Assembly: GCA_949130495.1 (NCBI GenBank)
Contig: OX422211.1
Location: 533,668,017 to 533,732,016 of the forward strand
Reading direction: 5' to 3'
Length of the DNA: 64,000 nt
Origin: Sambucus nigra
Taxonomy: Eukaryota > Streptophyta > Magnoliopsida > Dipsacales > Adoxaceae
Shown here: piece by piece, positions 11,336 to 23,934 of the stretch
Numbering within the stretch: position 1 is the stretch's first letter
How the letters are laid out: each line of letters begins with the position of its first letter
The notes under the pieces: generated by a model
What the model was told of the DNA's origin: nothing
Databases searched by the model: none
The model's input: only the letters and a program-made list of their open reading frames with translations
Position numbers and translations under genes: made by a program

Positions 11336-14138
11336 TGTAATACCCCATATTTTTGCATAATTGGAATTTAATTAATTCTGCAATTAATTTGTTTATTTCA
11401 AATTACACGAATGACGTAATTTAATTGAATTAAATTATTTTATGTTGATAAAATAATAATCGATAAAGACAATGATTAATATTATTTGTTAAATTTACTA
11501 GTTGAATAGTAAATCATTTACGAAAAATTAATTTACATCGTAGTGAGTTATATTGACGTAATTGGATTTTATCTCAACCAGGAGTTGTGCGTAGACTAAA
11601 TTGAGGTCGGATATTTATTTAGAATGACTCGGATGATGATTTCGAGATCACTGATGACTCCAAAAGGGTCAAAATAGTCAAAATGGTATATCCGGGGGTA
11701 TTGAATGGGTTCTGGGGCTCTTTTAGACTAAATCGGCACCATGTGAGGGTATTTTTATCTTTTGGTAGCCTACGGTAGAGGGAATTATGAATTTACTAAG
11801 GTTATATCATCTTATAGATTGGATAAGCTAGGTTTAAGAGATTAGAAAACCAAAAGAGGCCATTAGAGAAGAGAGATAGCATTCTTGGAGGTTTGAAGAA
11901 GATTCTTGAAGCCCTCCACCTTGTTCTTGCACCACCATCAACCTTGGATTCAGGATTGGAAGAGAAGATAATCAATACATGATATTAATCATGAAATCAT
12001 ATCATACCCATAAGAGGCAAATGTTTATTTGAAATTTATTTTGAAGTTATAATACATGTAGAATAGGGTGTTAAAATGTGATTTAAATGATTTTCTTCAA
12101 GTAGAGATGATTAGAACACGTAATCTGGGTAGGATTTTCATGTAGAATTGATCCACACATATAGAGTAGAAGAAATAAAATTATGTATGGTGATGAATAT
12201 GAAGAAAATCTGAGTTTGTGGATGAATATATGGGAAAAACTAAAAAACTAGGGTTTTTAATGATTAATGGGTTTGATTCGTTCTTGACTGAATTTAGTGA
12301 AGATTTAATGTGTTTAAAACATTAGGAATAATCCTAATACATGTGAATGATTGTTGGAAGTTTGGAAGCCTAGCATGACAATTTGAATTGGTGAAAATGG
12401 CGAAAAACTCTAAAACCCAACGAAGAAGATGACATGCTACTTTTCGAATCAATTCAGCCCTAGGGAGAATAGATTCGGTATATTGGATTATAATAGGACT
12501 ATGATAGGGTGTGACTTAGTCTTATTAAGATATTTGGGGGGAGGATTAATCGGGATTAAATCGTAATGTGATTTATTCGAGAGAATGAGAATGAGTTACG
12601 GGGATTTCAAATGGAATTATTATATGGACTAGTAGGGTATGATTGAGTTAACAACTGAAATAATTTAAGGGATAACTAGGACCCTTAAAGTAGAGAATAA
12701 TACTCGGATAAATACGATAGTGCGTATAATAATAAAATAATAAGTACAGTGAGTATTGAAGTGATATATACTACGTACGAACGATGATGTTTGGGTTGTG
12801 TGTATAACTACTGATTATTATGTATATATAGGTTATGTGTTACCTATTATATGATTGTTGTAAAGTTTTAGCATACCTACGTTGCCTGCTATCATGGAGG
12901 TTCCCGCTCAGTGGGTGATCCCACCTTTATGATGCCAGTGAGGTCTGGATTAGTGCCCTAGGACATAGGACTTAGGGAGGACCATTATTTGCGTGAATAT
13001 AATGGTACTAGCATGTCGTTCGGACACGTTAGGTATGTGCGTGGTCCATGACTTAGAATTATGTTCGCCTCCAATATCTTTTGTTTTAATTTATAGTTCA
13101 AGGAAGACATTCCGAACTACGAGTCCTTGATTTGGTATGAGAGGTACATGGATTGATAGCAGAGTATGACAGTCTCATGGTGGTAATTTTGAGAGACGTC
13201 GAATATATATATCAGTATGAAGATACTTCTTACGTGTGGCAGTAGACAGTTAGATAATTTATATCTAAAGATAAATTAAGTAGAGAGACTTGATTAGCCG
13301 ATAACATATGTGAAATGTTTATTTCAACTCTTAGAACACATGAGAGATGTTGATTATCGGTTAAGCGTACTGTATGGGCAGTAAGGGGGATTGAAATGTA
13401 TCAATAATCAGTTAGTTACTTATTTCAGGTTAGCTTGGGTAGTCAGTGGGCTAAGTAGAAGACGTTAGTGTGCACTATAGTTGAGAGGTGAGGAAACTCA
13501 AAAGAGTGTATGTGAACCCAACATGTGTATCTAATAACTAATTTTTGAACTGTGATAAATACTTGCTAAATGCTTTGAAATGTTTTGGGTTCTAACCCTT
13601 GGTATAAAAATATTGTCCAAAACCTTTAGGTGTCCAGCCACAGGGATGCCAGACGTGACGATCTATTCCAGGGACGCGTAGCTGCAGTGTTGTGGAGGTC
13701 TGTAGCAGGTTATTGGACACTTCCATTTCTCATTCCTAGTTTAGGATTTAATTTCATTATTTATCTTGGGCGTGTTAGCCCTTCAAACGTTATTTGTTTA
13801 GTTCTATTTCAGACTACGTATTTGGTTTTAGTTTAATTCTGTTTAGACTTATGGTTTGGTTTTTTTTGGAGACGATGGTTTATTCGGTTTTCATTACTCT
13901 TTATATTATCTGTATTTTCAGTCTTTATATTATATTGTGATTGTCTTAAATTTTTTTATTTCCACATGTTGGTGAATATTTATGAAGGATAAAATTTTGG
14001 CATCGAATTAATTAAATGATAGGTGGTTAGTAACTTATAACATTTTTGATAGTGATGCTAAGAATGAACCAAATGGGAATCATTTTGTAATCTAATAAAG
14101 GACTGATCACCCAATATTTAATTGGGAGGGGTATCACA
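11336..14138 (+). repeat. 3' LTR (2.8 kb) of the second Tekay element
   Basis: It starts TGTAATACCCCATATTTTTG and ends GGGGTATCACA, a good inverted pair. Several internal blocks match the LTR at 60163-63071, for example TTAGGTGTCCAGCCACAGGGA near 13627 against TTAGGTGCCCAACCACAAGGA near 62554, and the closing GGTGGTTAGTAA blocks. The two LTRs are therefore related but distinct families. No 5' partner lies in the window. The base to its right (14139) begins unrelated W sequence. Confidence 0.85.
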
Positions 14139-16202
14139 AGACCAAGTGTTTACCTGGGACGTCTCATATAAGACACCAACCAGAGATACTACAGCGGTAG
14201 GATTAGGTGCAACACTGACCGACGAGATGACAAAGTAGGGAAATGTCAGTGAAATATTGCACAAAAAACACAAGTAAAAAATTGAAATGAAATTGAATAG
14301 TGTCATATATACCGGAGCAGTATCCTTCCGGATGCTAGACAAAGTATCCTCAGGTACAAGAGCTAGCGCAGTGCTAACCTGAGAACCCAAATATAAGTCC
14401 CGTCGATAAAGGGACCACAACTACACATATGTTAGAAAAATATTTAAAGTTCTCTTGCAAATATTAGTGTACTACTTAAGTCATTCATGTAGAACTCAGA
14501 ACATACCCCTCAAATAAGGGGACTTCAACTACAACAGCCGAAAGGCAAGAAAGATTAAAAGATGTATATGTAAAAGGGAGCATATAAATAGCTACTCTTA
14601 TATAATAAATACATGGTACATAGGTGGTTATCTCTGCAGAAGTCAAAGGAGGACCTAGATGTGGTGCCTGGGAAGTTGCGTCTATAACACTCACCGCAGA
14701 CACCAAGAATGACGAAGCCTCACTAGCACCGACCTGTAAATAAAGCAAGGTTGCAAATATTGACAAATTTCCCATAATGGTGAAGAAAATATATAGAAAA
14801 GCAGCAACATCAACTTAAAATAAGTACTGTGAAAGGTGTTATGATGATACTTCCAATAGAGCCAGGGGCAGAAGGGGCCCCGATCACCATAGAGGCTATC
14901 AGAGAAGTAGTCGAAGAAGCAGCTGATAAGGTATTAACACTAGCCGATTGAAACATGAACATACGGTGGAAAAATAGGTGAGTGAAATAGAAGTGATAAA
15001 ATAAAAACGAGTCAATAGATAAAAGATTAAAAAAAAACTTGTGTACCGTAATCCCCTATAGGGAAGAAGGTAAAAAAATGACGGTTAGTGCAGCCGAAGA
15101 AACAGTGGTGGCCTAATCATCACAAGGTTGTTAGGGACAAGCGCAGATAAATAAAAGGGTGCTCCTAATAAGAATAAGCAGTACCTGGGAAGAAGCGATG
15201 GCTTGTGAAACAGGCTCACTGGAGGAAATAGTGAAAATTGGGTGAGATAGTATAGGATGGATATAAGGCCTACTATCCATAGGTAAGAAGATGCAGGAGG
15301 TAGGAATCCACCTGAAGGTGATAGGGTTGGGGCATAACTCCGATAAGATGTGCCATTCCCTCAGTAGATGAAGGGCTCTGTGGGGGTAAGCCCTACAAGG
15401 AAGAAATACAAAGATCATACAGACGAGGAAATGATCGATTATACCTAGAAAATGGTAGTGAATAACAAAAGATGGCAGAAGTTACAACTCCAAAATACCT
15501 CCGAAAGCTCGGCAGAAAAACCACTCATCACAGCTGAAGCGGGAGGTGGGGAAGTATGGCTAAGAGGAACGGTCACCTATAAACACACAAAGAGATAGGC
15601 ATCCAAATATGTTTTAAAAAATATAATATTTTAAAGTAAAAGAACTCAAAAGAGTTGGTGATTACCTGGATAGAAGTGGATGATATAAAAGAAGTCCTCG
15701 TGGTCATAGGAAATAAAAAAAAATGGCTACAAAAGTAAAAGGAGGAATGACTTATGTCAGTAAAATAGAAAAGAAAGAAAATAATATTTTAATATGGAGG
15801 GAGTAACAAATGTCTTTAGCCATATAAAAGGAAGAAACTAGCATGTAATTCCTCGCTCTAAGAAAGGGACCTCGGGAAAGATGTGGGGGCGAAAGAGCAC
15901 TCGCCACAACAGAAGAAACCTATAAATGAAACAAATACAAAGATGAGTTAAATAAGAGCCAAGAAGGTTAGCCAGATAAAATGTCATTCAAATTAAGCCA
16001 AGGGAAAAGACTTACAGTGGTCGTGCAAGCAGTCTGTCCATACGAGAGATGTCTAGTCGTAGGACTGCTGGAGGAAGGATAATTTATCCTAATGTCTTCA
16101 CTAGAGGACTCTATCGACACTAGGAATAAAGTAGAATCTCATAGACTATGTACACTATAAGGGTTAATGGCACTCATGTCATTTAAGAACAACTTTCATC
16201 AT
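14139..16202 (-). pseudogene. Downstream part of the W antisense gene: Ser/Ala/Pro-rich exon-like blocks
   Basis: On the minus strand this region is a string of short blocks rich in Ser, Ala, Val and Pro, such as VGASEASSFLVSA, VSTALALVPEDTL, VSVAPNPTAVVS and SSTTSLIAS. Many are bounded by acceptor-like TTTACAG, TTCTCAG or TTATAG and donor-like GTAAAC, GTGAGT or GTATGT. Read with 23930-26345 across the X insertion, it would be the spliced low-complexity tail of the PMD gene. This is inference: no single frame stays open and I could not test the splice sites. The segment is cut on the left by the Tekay LTR and on the right by X. Confidence 0.4.
16198..16202. repeat. Target-site duplication of element X, left copy (ATCAT)
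   Basis: ATCAT directly abuts the outer TG of the X LTR and is repeated exactly at 23930-23934 on the far side. A 5-bp duplication is normal for gypsy integrase. Confidence 0.9.
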
Positions 16203-16922
16203 TGATGATACGAGAAATCGGACACACGTCGTTCTCATACCAACAAGTCAAGTGTAAAGTAGATATAAGCAAGCAAAGAGAGACATAACACATGATATAG
16301 AGTGGTTAGGCCATTAAAATGAGCCTATGTCCACTTTTTTGCCCCACTCTCATTATATACATGTCGCGATACAAGTTACACAACTATGAAAGGAATATAA
16401 TAGAGTTAAGAGAGGAGAATACGTGATTTTAGCGATTCTGGGAATGCCGGGTAGATGACTACAAGAAAGGTAACTAGTCCCCCGAGTTGTATTGGGGTTT
16501 AGTAGAGAGTTTGACATGGCTTTACTAAGGGTTATTGTCCCAGATCTGGGTCCCGACCCCCTATATCAAGGTATAGGCCTCTATTTATAGGAGGTATGTA
16601 AACTGTGTCTTGTGCCTTAAGCACATGACATATAAATTAAAACTATAGAGTAATCCCTTTAATAGGGTAGCAGTTGTGAGTAGTGGCTCCGACCTGTTTG
16701 AACCCAAGCAACAACTATAAATAAAGGATGTGGCCTGTTTGAACCCAGGCGGTAGCTGGTCTAAAGGTGCTGTGGCTTAATAGTAAGAACAATCTTATAA
16801 GCGTCATGACCAATGGCTGATGAAAGCACAACCAGATAAGTATGAGATTGCAGCATCCTTGTTCCAAGGTATCATGTTTCTGCTAGTAGGTTCTGCGGTT
16901 GGGGACCATATTGGTGATATCA
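16203..16922 (-). repeat. 3' LTR of Tat-type element X
   Basis: It is 720 bp and is repeated as a 718-bp copy at 23212-23929, in direct orientation and clearly diverged. On the plus strand it runs TGATGATAC to GATATCA. The sense strand is minus, starting TGATATCA and ending GTATCATCA. The sense-strand TATA box CTATAAATAG is at 16581-16590. It is the 3' LTR because a polypurine tract, not a primer site, adjoins it at 16923. Confidence 0.9.
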
Positions 16923-16937
16923 ATAAGCCCCTAAGCC
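16923..16937 (-). promoter_or_regulatory. Polypurine tract of X
   Basis: On the minus strand CGGCTTAGGGGCTTA leads straight into the LTR TG. The same GGGGCT core stands before the 3' LTR of Z (GGGGGCTTC) and, as GGGGACTAA, before the putative W LTR. Confidence 0.7.
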
Positions 16938-18120
16938 GTAGTGCCGAGAGGTGGTAATTTGGTGTTGTGACTTAGTATCATACTACAACGATGTGTTATA
17001 CATTATGCAGTCACTTGCAAATAGACGCTTTAACTTCCCATGCCCTCTTATATAAATGTATCTAGCCGTGGACTTGCAGCGATGTGTTATACATTATGCA
17101 GTCACTACGTTTTTCAAACCTTTGAGAGAAAATCAAGAGAGAACTTATGCCATTAATTTGTTTAAATTTTTCGGCACGATTTCAGTGGTGGTTTGAGGCT
17201 ATTCAGGGCAGAGCAACTGTCATTTCTCCATATTTCATCGATTTCCAAGTAATCTTCCAACTAACTTCTCATTTTATTCCATATTTGTGCAAATTGTAGC
17301 TTCTAATTCATGACTGCCAACCCAATTCCATACTTTGAACTGAAAATCTAAGTATTTGAATTGCATATTTTGAATTGCTGTAATATTATTCCACCACTTC
17401 TCATCTTTGAGTTAGGAACTAGGGTTTGATTCTTAATCTTGTGTAGAGCTATGTTTGAACAAACTTGCTAGGCTGAATTTCTATAATTTCTCAAATAAAA
17501 ATTCTCAATATGTAATGCTGCTACTATTTTTTGTTTTAATATCAATTTGGATTTATGGGTTGCTGCTTGGGTTAGAAACTTAGTTCTCCAAGGTTTAATT
17601 TACACCTTCGTCACGTTGCACAATTTTCTTTTGGCCAAGAATCATTTAGAACATGTTTTGGGTGTTTGTGGACAAAACCTTTGAATTCTAGGTTTTCAAT
17701 CTTTAGGGAATTCCTAACTCAATACGAGCCTATTTTTTCATTTGACCGCGATAGGAAGTAAGAATTGCGCTACTTTACTGCGGCTATGTGTCAATACTCG
17801 TAACATCTCAAAATTATTGGGTAGTAATATTTCCACCTGGTTGTAGTCTTTAGGCTTATAGTTAGAATAATTAGTTGCAGCCTCTGAGAGTCATATAGTT
17901 AGTTAGAATAATTGGATGCAGCCTTTGAGAGTCATGTAGCTTGAACTTACAAATTTCTATACTTGAACATATATATCGTACATACCGCGGACTTTATTTG
18001 AGGCTTTTCTAACCATAATGGTTGCACAACCCTAATAGCGAAGACTATCGTCTTTTCAGGTCTTGTTGCAGCCCTATGAGTTGGTACCCCCAATAGTTTC
18101 TGGAAGACTTATGGAAAACT
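16938..18120. other. Spacer of X between 3' LTR and antisense gene
   Basis: About 1.2 kb without a recognisable coding domain. It lies upstream of the plus-strand Transposase_28-like gene and is T-rich, so it probably holds that gene's promoter and 5' leader. A 34-bp block (GCGATGTGTTATACATTATG and the following CAGTCAC) occurs twice, near 16989 and 17079. I saw nothing else definite. Confidence 0.5.
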
Positions 18121-18123
18121 TAA

Positions 18124-20682
18124 TTCGGCACTCTTCCTCCTGGTATCCCTTTCGTAAAGCATTTGAAGGTTGTTGGGCCTTATCTACTTAAAGACTACCC
18201 CAACTGTATCGTTCTTGATTCTAATTCCTTTAACTACACGTGTAGGAATACTGTTGAGACTATGACGATGGAAGAAGATACTAATTCTATCCACTATCCT
18301 CCCATTAAAGTGGGAGCTGTAGCAATTAGACCTTATAAAGCTAGAGAGGTTCTAGCTGGCCCATCCGATAGAGTTCAGAGAGCTCCTACAGCCTTAAATG
18401 TTCTCTACATCATGACAGAAGAGTGGGTTAATCAAGTGGCTGCAACCTTTGAATTCCCAATTAGAGTTATTTGTTCAGTCCCTTTTGCAGAACAATGGCC
18501 AAGTTCTTCAATCCCTAATAATGGGATATGTTTTCCTCCTCATGCCTTTATCTATGGGTTGGGTTTACCTATGCCAGTTCCCATCAGGAGAATCTTCAGT
18601 GCCATAAACTTGGCACTAGACCAGTTAGACCCAAATGGATGAAGGGCCATTCTTGCTTTGCTCATACTTTGGAAGGATAAGTTCAGCAGAGATATTACTC
18701 CCATAGAGTTCTTCCACTTTTACCGTCTAAAGGACGACTCCGTCAAGTTTGAGTGGTATTATAATTTTGCCCTTCGAAATAACGATGAGGTTTTTTATTC
18801 TGGGAGGACTTTCTATGTAAATAACTGGAAGGGAAAATATTTTTACATTTCTAGAGAGGGATGGGAAATCAATCCAGAAGAATTAGAGACAGAGCAAACC
18901 CATAGGATGCCACGACAGTGGGGTCAACCATCCATGCTTGGTGAGTGTATGCCACAGCCTGTACATCGAGTTACACCCCCTTTTTTAGTTAATACATTTT
19001 CAAGATTTTTTATACTATTTTCTGCAGCAGGTACTAATGCTATCTTTTATGCAGCCCATGATAATCTACCTCTTAATAGAAGGCAACCGAGTAGGGTTGC
19101 AAAGGTTGCATCCATTAGGATTAAAGAGAAGAATTTCAACACGCTGGTGACTTTTGTGTCCATTTTTTAATAGGGATACTTTGCCAACAAAGATATTCCA
19201 AAGACAATAGTTACGAAAGGTTATGATTTATACTCGCTAAAACTCAACTTTTCGACGGTTCTTATATGGTAATTACTTTATGTTATACTTCTCAGGAGAG
19301 GAAATTGACCTAGAACTCCTAGCTACCCAGATCGCTGGGATGGATGAGGATGTTGTTATCCACAATAATGCATCTAAGAAAGGGAAGAAAAGAAAAAGTC
19401 CTAAAAAGGGAGAGAGGTTGTGGCAGAGAAAGGGGTTGCACCTGGTGATACTACTGTTGCGTCTAGGATGGCTAGTCACGCAGATACTGTAGCTGGGGGA
19501 AATGTGCCTCCATATGCGATCCAATGCATACTAATGATGTCGTGGCCATTAAAAAAGGGCCAATTTTACGATGACATTAGTGATCAGTTGTCTGAGGAAG
19601 GTTTGATACGAGCTAGGGTGGTAAACTAAGATGGCCGCATCCCCCTTCATGTTACTCCTACTCCATCTCCTCCTCCAAAGAGGGTAATAGCTATTAATGC
19701 CATCCTGTCCCCTCTTCAAAGTCGCCAAAGTATAGGTCCTGATGGTCGTCTGCGGCCTCAATTGAGGACCTCAAATCCTCAATCCTCTTGGGATACAACT
19801 TCCAGAGCAGTCCATAAGATGAGGAGGGTAGTTGACAACATTTATTTAAATCACCTTGTGGGTGAAGACCACAAACACTTAGAGGAATATTCCCTCCATA
19901 GTCTGCTAAGGGTAAGGAGTATTTCATTTCCTCACTTTATTTTTCTGTATATCATCTTTTTCTAACATTTTCAATCTCAGGCCGCAGACGTTGTCCTATC
20001 CCAGAGGCTAAAGTATGAAGTCTGGTATAAACTAAATCCGATAGAGACATCAGTTCATAAGACTGACATAGAAAAGGCCAGGGACTATTCTTTTGAGGCA
20101 GGCAAAATATCATCTGCTGCAGCCCTTGATTCGGAAAATATGGACATGGATGATTCTATCAAGGCAATTGATGAGGCCGAATAGAACTTTTTTTACGGCT
20201 GTGACGTCCCTTCAAGCTTATTAAGCCAAAGTTATGAAGGATTCTAGATAGGCCTCTAACTTTGAGATCCATCTGAATTAGCTTCAACAAAAGTATGACC
20301 ATTTAGAGCAACACAACACCTCCTTCCTCCAACAAAAGGATAATGATCATACCACATCCCTCTATCAGATGAAAGAGTCCCATGCTGCGGCCTTAACTTA
20401 AGCTGTAGACGATGCCAGAGATGGGTATAATAAATCCAAGGATTTCTTTATGACAAACAACAAAGCCTATATTCGTGGCTTCTAAGAGCTCAGGCATAGG
20501 GTTGTCAAGAATTTTCTTGAATCCAAAGATAATATCCTTGCCTGGAAGCTCATTGATACTGAGCATACTGAATGTGTGGAAGATATTAGGGTCGCAGTAG
20601 AGGTAAGGGCCAAGCAGTAGATGGAAGCAGTGGCTGCGTTAGGGGAAGAAGAGACTGAGCCTGCTTCGGATGGTGAAGAATA
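18124..20682 (+). pseudogene. Antisense accessory gene of X: Transposase_28-like domain plus coiled coil
   Basis: It lies on the strand opposite to X's gag. The first open part (to 18642) and second part (18643-19167) are one frame split by a TGA at 18640. The split falls where the family has Trp, between LDQLDPNG and RAILALLILW. The pattern PPHAFIYGLGLP, PNGxRAILAL, FFHFYRLK and WYYNFALR matches the plant putative gypsy-type transposon domain (Pfam Transposase_28). Likely introns follow: GTGAGT near 18940 to TGCAG near 19029, an acceptor before 19295, and GTAAGG near 19911 to CTCAG near 19980. Downstream blocks (KYDHLEQHNTS, ESHAAAL) suggest a coiled coil. The end at 20680 is acidic (GEEETEPASDGEE). 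The start is unresolved: a stop lies at 18121 and no in-frame ATG follows at once. The function is unknown. Confidence 0.7.
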
Positions 20683-21440
20683 ATATAAATAAGACGATGC
20701 AATCTCATAGTTTTTATAATCTTTCCCCTTTATAATCATTGATGGGAGATAATGAACTTTTTCTCGAACTCAATTTTATACAGGCTATGACCATTTATAA
20801 CTTTGAACTGAATTCTCAAATAGGGTTGGTCCCTTTCTTGAAAGTTGTAGACATATTCAATGTATTTAACTTTTATCTACATGTTTCTTTTACCTCTGCA
20901 TCTTGAATACTTGAATGCTTGAATTAATGCCTTATTTTTCTTCATCTTTATGTTTTCACTACTTGAATGCACTTGACTATTTCTTTTCAAAAATGAATAT
21001 GGAACATGAGGATGCGACCATTTCTCATGTATTATTGAATAGGGTTGTGACCATTTATTTTTACCTCTTATTTTCTTATGATCTTTCATTTCACAATGAG
21101 CCCCCCGTCTTATATGTCCACCGTAGCCTCTGAGTTGATATTCTAGTGGAATTTATGATGGGCTGCAGCCACTGATTCTTTATAACTTTAATATGGTTCA
21201 TAATGCCATTGCCGCAGCATCTCTTAGTCGCTTTAATTGAATGGAACTTCTTCCATATTTTCTCTTAGTCACTTTAATTTCCATGCAGCTACTTCAACGG
21301 CTACTTTCAGTCTCTAATTTCCATGTAGCTACTTCTACGACTTCTTTTAGTCGCTTTAATTAGGTTATTATCAAGCCTCCCCATGCTAGGTATTATGAAG
21401 CTTCCCCAAGCTATAGATGGATATGCATGAAGACATCCCT
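20683..21440. repeat. AT-rich spacer of X with degenerate CTTAGTCGCTTTAATT repeats
   Basis: It follows the antisense gene's stop. From 21180 to 21365 a T-rich block with core TTAGTC(G/A)CTTTAATT recurs at least three times, mixed with copies of CATG(C/T)AGCTACTTC. It corresponds in place to the repeat-bearing stretch between pol and the antisense ORFs of Z. No gene is visible. Confidence 0.5.
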
Positions 21441-21582
21441 GGATAATTGAAGTATTCCGAAAGAAAATAACGGGCATTAGTAGCCCCCATGGCTTAATAA
21501 GAGCGTCTGGAAGAATATAACGGGTATTAGTAGCCCCCATGGATTAATAAGAGTATCCGAAATCAGATAACGGGCATTGCGT
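21441..21582. repeat. 50-bp tandem repeat in X, about 2.7 copies
   Basis: The core ATAACGGG(C/T)ATTAGTAGCC starts again every 50 bases (CGGG at 21471, 21521 and 21571); the last copy is broken. Tandem repeats at this position in the element are typical of Tat-lineage elements. Confidence 0.75.
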
Positions 21583-21899
21583 TAAGAGTGATGCGACTGC
21601 CTAAACAAGTCAGTTTTAATAGACATTTCCTCATGAAACAAGTAAATAATCAACAGGATAATTCGTCTTCGGGTTCCATTATATCTTCTTAAGAAAAAGG
21701 TCTTTCATTAGATTTTTCAAACTGGAAATCAAGAATAAATGTATGACTAACAATTTCCATTCATTTATATAAATAGACATATATTTCCTCAAATTTCAAT
21801 GAAACACAAAAGTCTTTGAAATATAGATATAAAAGGTTCATGATTAGAGTTCATAGGAGGAAAAATGTAAAAATATTACAAACTTGAGTTAGAATCTAA

Positions 21900-22440
21900 T
21901 GATCATCCTCCCTGATATTGGCTGCACCCCCTAGGCATCCTTCAGGAATCACTGAAGATCTCCGTTCCTGACAAGCCTTTCGACCTCATCCTTTAAGGCG
22001 TATCAATTGTTTGTGTCATGGCCATGGTCTAGGTGAAAGTCACACCACCGGGCCCGATTACTTTTGTGGGAAGGAGCCCTCATCTTCTCAATCCACTTGA
22101 GCAACTTGTCCTCTTTGATGAGATCCAGAATGTGTTCCAGGAGATAACCTAATGGGTGTAGTCCTCATAGCCTTTCTCTAGATTCTGTTTCTCCATCTTC
22201 CTCTTTTGGTTCTTATCCGTCTCTTCTGAGATAGTAGCTTCAATGGATGCTTCCATAAAGGTTGGGATAACAACTTTGGGTGTTCCATCTTCTAACATAA
22301 GAACCCTTTGGGTTAGGAAGTTGACCTACATCTGAAGTGAGGCTTGACTATCATACAGATGGTGGAGGTGGTTGTACAACTGAGCAATCTCACCTTTCTG
22401 TTTCGTACATTGGCTAGAGCTTCCTTCCATTTATATTTTG
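21900..22440 (-). pseudogene. gag remnant of X (N-terminal stretch and nucleocapsid-like part)
   Basis: Reading minus from about 22440, a leucine-rich stretch (LYNHLHHLYDSQ) and a charged linker are followed by KWIEKMRAPSHKSN and CDFHLDHGHDT. The part LKDEVERLVRNGDL comes next. The last blocks are the Tat nucleocapsid region, which also appears in Z (YYEFHKDHGHMTKNC) and Y (HYEFHKDHAHDF). Stops and a frameshift interrupt it. Most of the capsid domain is missing, and no protease, RT or integrase follows. X therefore could not move on its own. Confidence 0.7.
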
Positions 22441-23191
22441 TTATGTCTTTAGAGATATAGTGTGAGATGAACTAAACAGTGGTGAGAAATCAAGAGTGTA
22501 GAGAAAAGATATAAGTATAGTAACATGGATTTAGTTTTTTGCCAATCTACTTCGACCGCGTCATGTTGAACATATAAAGTTACTATCGTGGCCTCTCCAA
22601 GGGAGGATTCACTAGAGTTAAGTCTGAGGACAGTTTCACGATGTCTTTTCTCGCAGGTGATGAAATGAAACTATGCAATATCCTCAATGAAAAGGGTTCC
22701 TGTACTCAAGCAATTTACTTGCCAGGCTACATCCTGCTTGTTGCAGTGCGGTGCGATTCCAAGGACCCACAAGATGGGTTTTATTCATCTAGTAATATTA
22801 TAAATAAGCCTACTAAGGGTATATCAGGGAAAAAAGTCTTCAAGTGCCCCCAAAATGGCACAATTGTGGTAAAAAAACCTAGATCATAGGCTAAGAAAGC
22901 ATTGAACGGGCAAAATCCCAACCCTAGCTACCCACCTTTGTAGGGATATAGCCTTTTTATATTTTCAATACTTTCTAGGTAAGGTAACATCATCGTGGTA
23001 AATAAATAAGATCTAAGGTCATGAAAAAGTGAACCAATAATAGATCTAAAAATACGGAGTACCCAACAAAGCGTGTATGTGCAAAATATAAGATCAATAA
23101 CCATCCTCGCCCATGGGATGATGACCTAGGGGCCCCTATGAATGAAAAAATGTGCTAAGAACCTGAAATGTAAATAAACAAGATAGAAATA
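22441..23191. other. 5' leader of X
   Basis: This lies between the primer-binding site and the gag remnant. One plus-strand ORF (22641-22889, 82 codons) is antisense to the leader and resembles nothing I know. I treat it as chance. Confidence 0.4.
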
Positions 23192-23210
23192 TCTGTGCAG
23201 ATAGTGCCAG
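23192..23210 (-). promoter_or_regulatory. Primer-binding site of X (decayed)
   Basis: On the minus strand CTGGCACTATCTGCACAG follows the LTR end by one base. It is a mutated form of the TTGGCGCCGTGTGTGGGAA site seen in Z at 45325. This fixes X as minus-oriented. Confidence 0.7.
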
Positions 23211-23211
23211 T

Positions 23212-23929
23212 TGATGATACAAGAAATTCTGCACACATCGTTCTCATACCAACAAGTCAAGTGTAAGTAGATATAAGCAAGTAAAGAGAGATAAAACACA
23301 ATACATGGAGTACTTCGGCAATCATAATGAGCCTACGTTAAATTTTTTGCCTCACTCTAATTATATATATGTCGTGATACAAGTTACACAACCATGAATG
23401 GCATATAATAGAGTTAAGAGAGGAGAATACGTGATTGTATCAATTTTGAGTAGGCCAGGGAGATGACTACGAGGCAGGTAACTAGCCCCCAAGCCGTATT
23501 GGGGTTGAGTAGAGAGTTTAACAGGGCTTCGCTAAGGGTTATTGTTTGGGATCTAGGTCCCGACCCCATATCTCGATGTATGGGCCTCTATTTATAGTAG
23601 GTATGTAAACTATGTCATGTGCCCTAAGCACGTGACATATGAATTAAATCTGTAGAGTAATCCCTTTAATGGGGAAGTAGTTGTGAGCAGTGGTTGTGGC
23701 CTATTTCAACCTAGGAAACAACTATAAATAAAGGTTGCATCCTATTTGAACCGAGGCGAGAGCTGGTCTGAAGGTGCTGTGGCTTAATAGGCAGACCAAT
23801 CCTGCAAGCACCACTGCTAGTGGCTTGTGAAATCGCGGTCAGATAAGTATGAGGTCGCGCCATCCTTGTTCCAAGGTATTAGCTTTCTGTCAGTAGGTTC
23901 CCCGATAGAGTACCATAATAGTTGTATCA
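23212..23929 (-). repeat. 5' LTR of X
   Basis: It is the 718-bp partner of 16203-16922, with the same ends and the sense-strand TATA box CTATAAATAG at 23588-23597. The two copies differ at many sites (roughly four-fifths identical by eye), so the insertion is old. It is flanked on the right by the ATCAT duplication. Confidence 0.9.
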
Positions 23930-23934
23930 ATCAT
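23930..23934. repeat. Target-site duplication of X, right copy (ATCAT)
   Basis: It is identical to 16198-16202. Removing 16203-23934 would rejoin the two halves of element W. Confidence 0.9.

Noticed and set aside
22641..22889. 82-codon plus-strand ORF in the leader of X
   Set aside because: It is antisense to the leader, has no family resemblance, and the equivalent region of Z has none.
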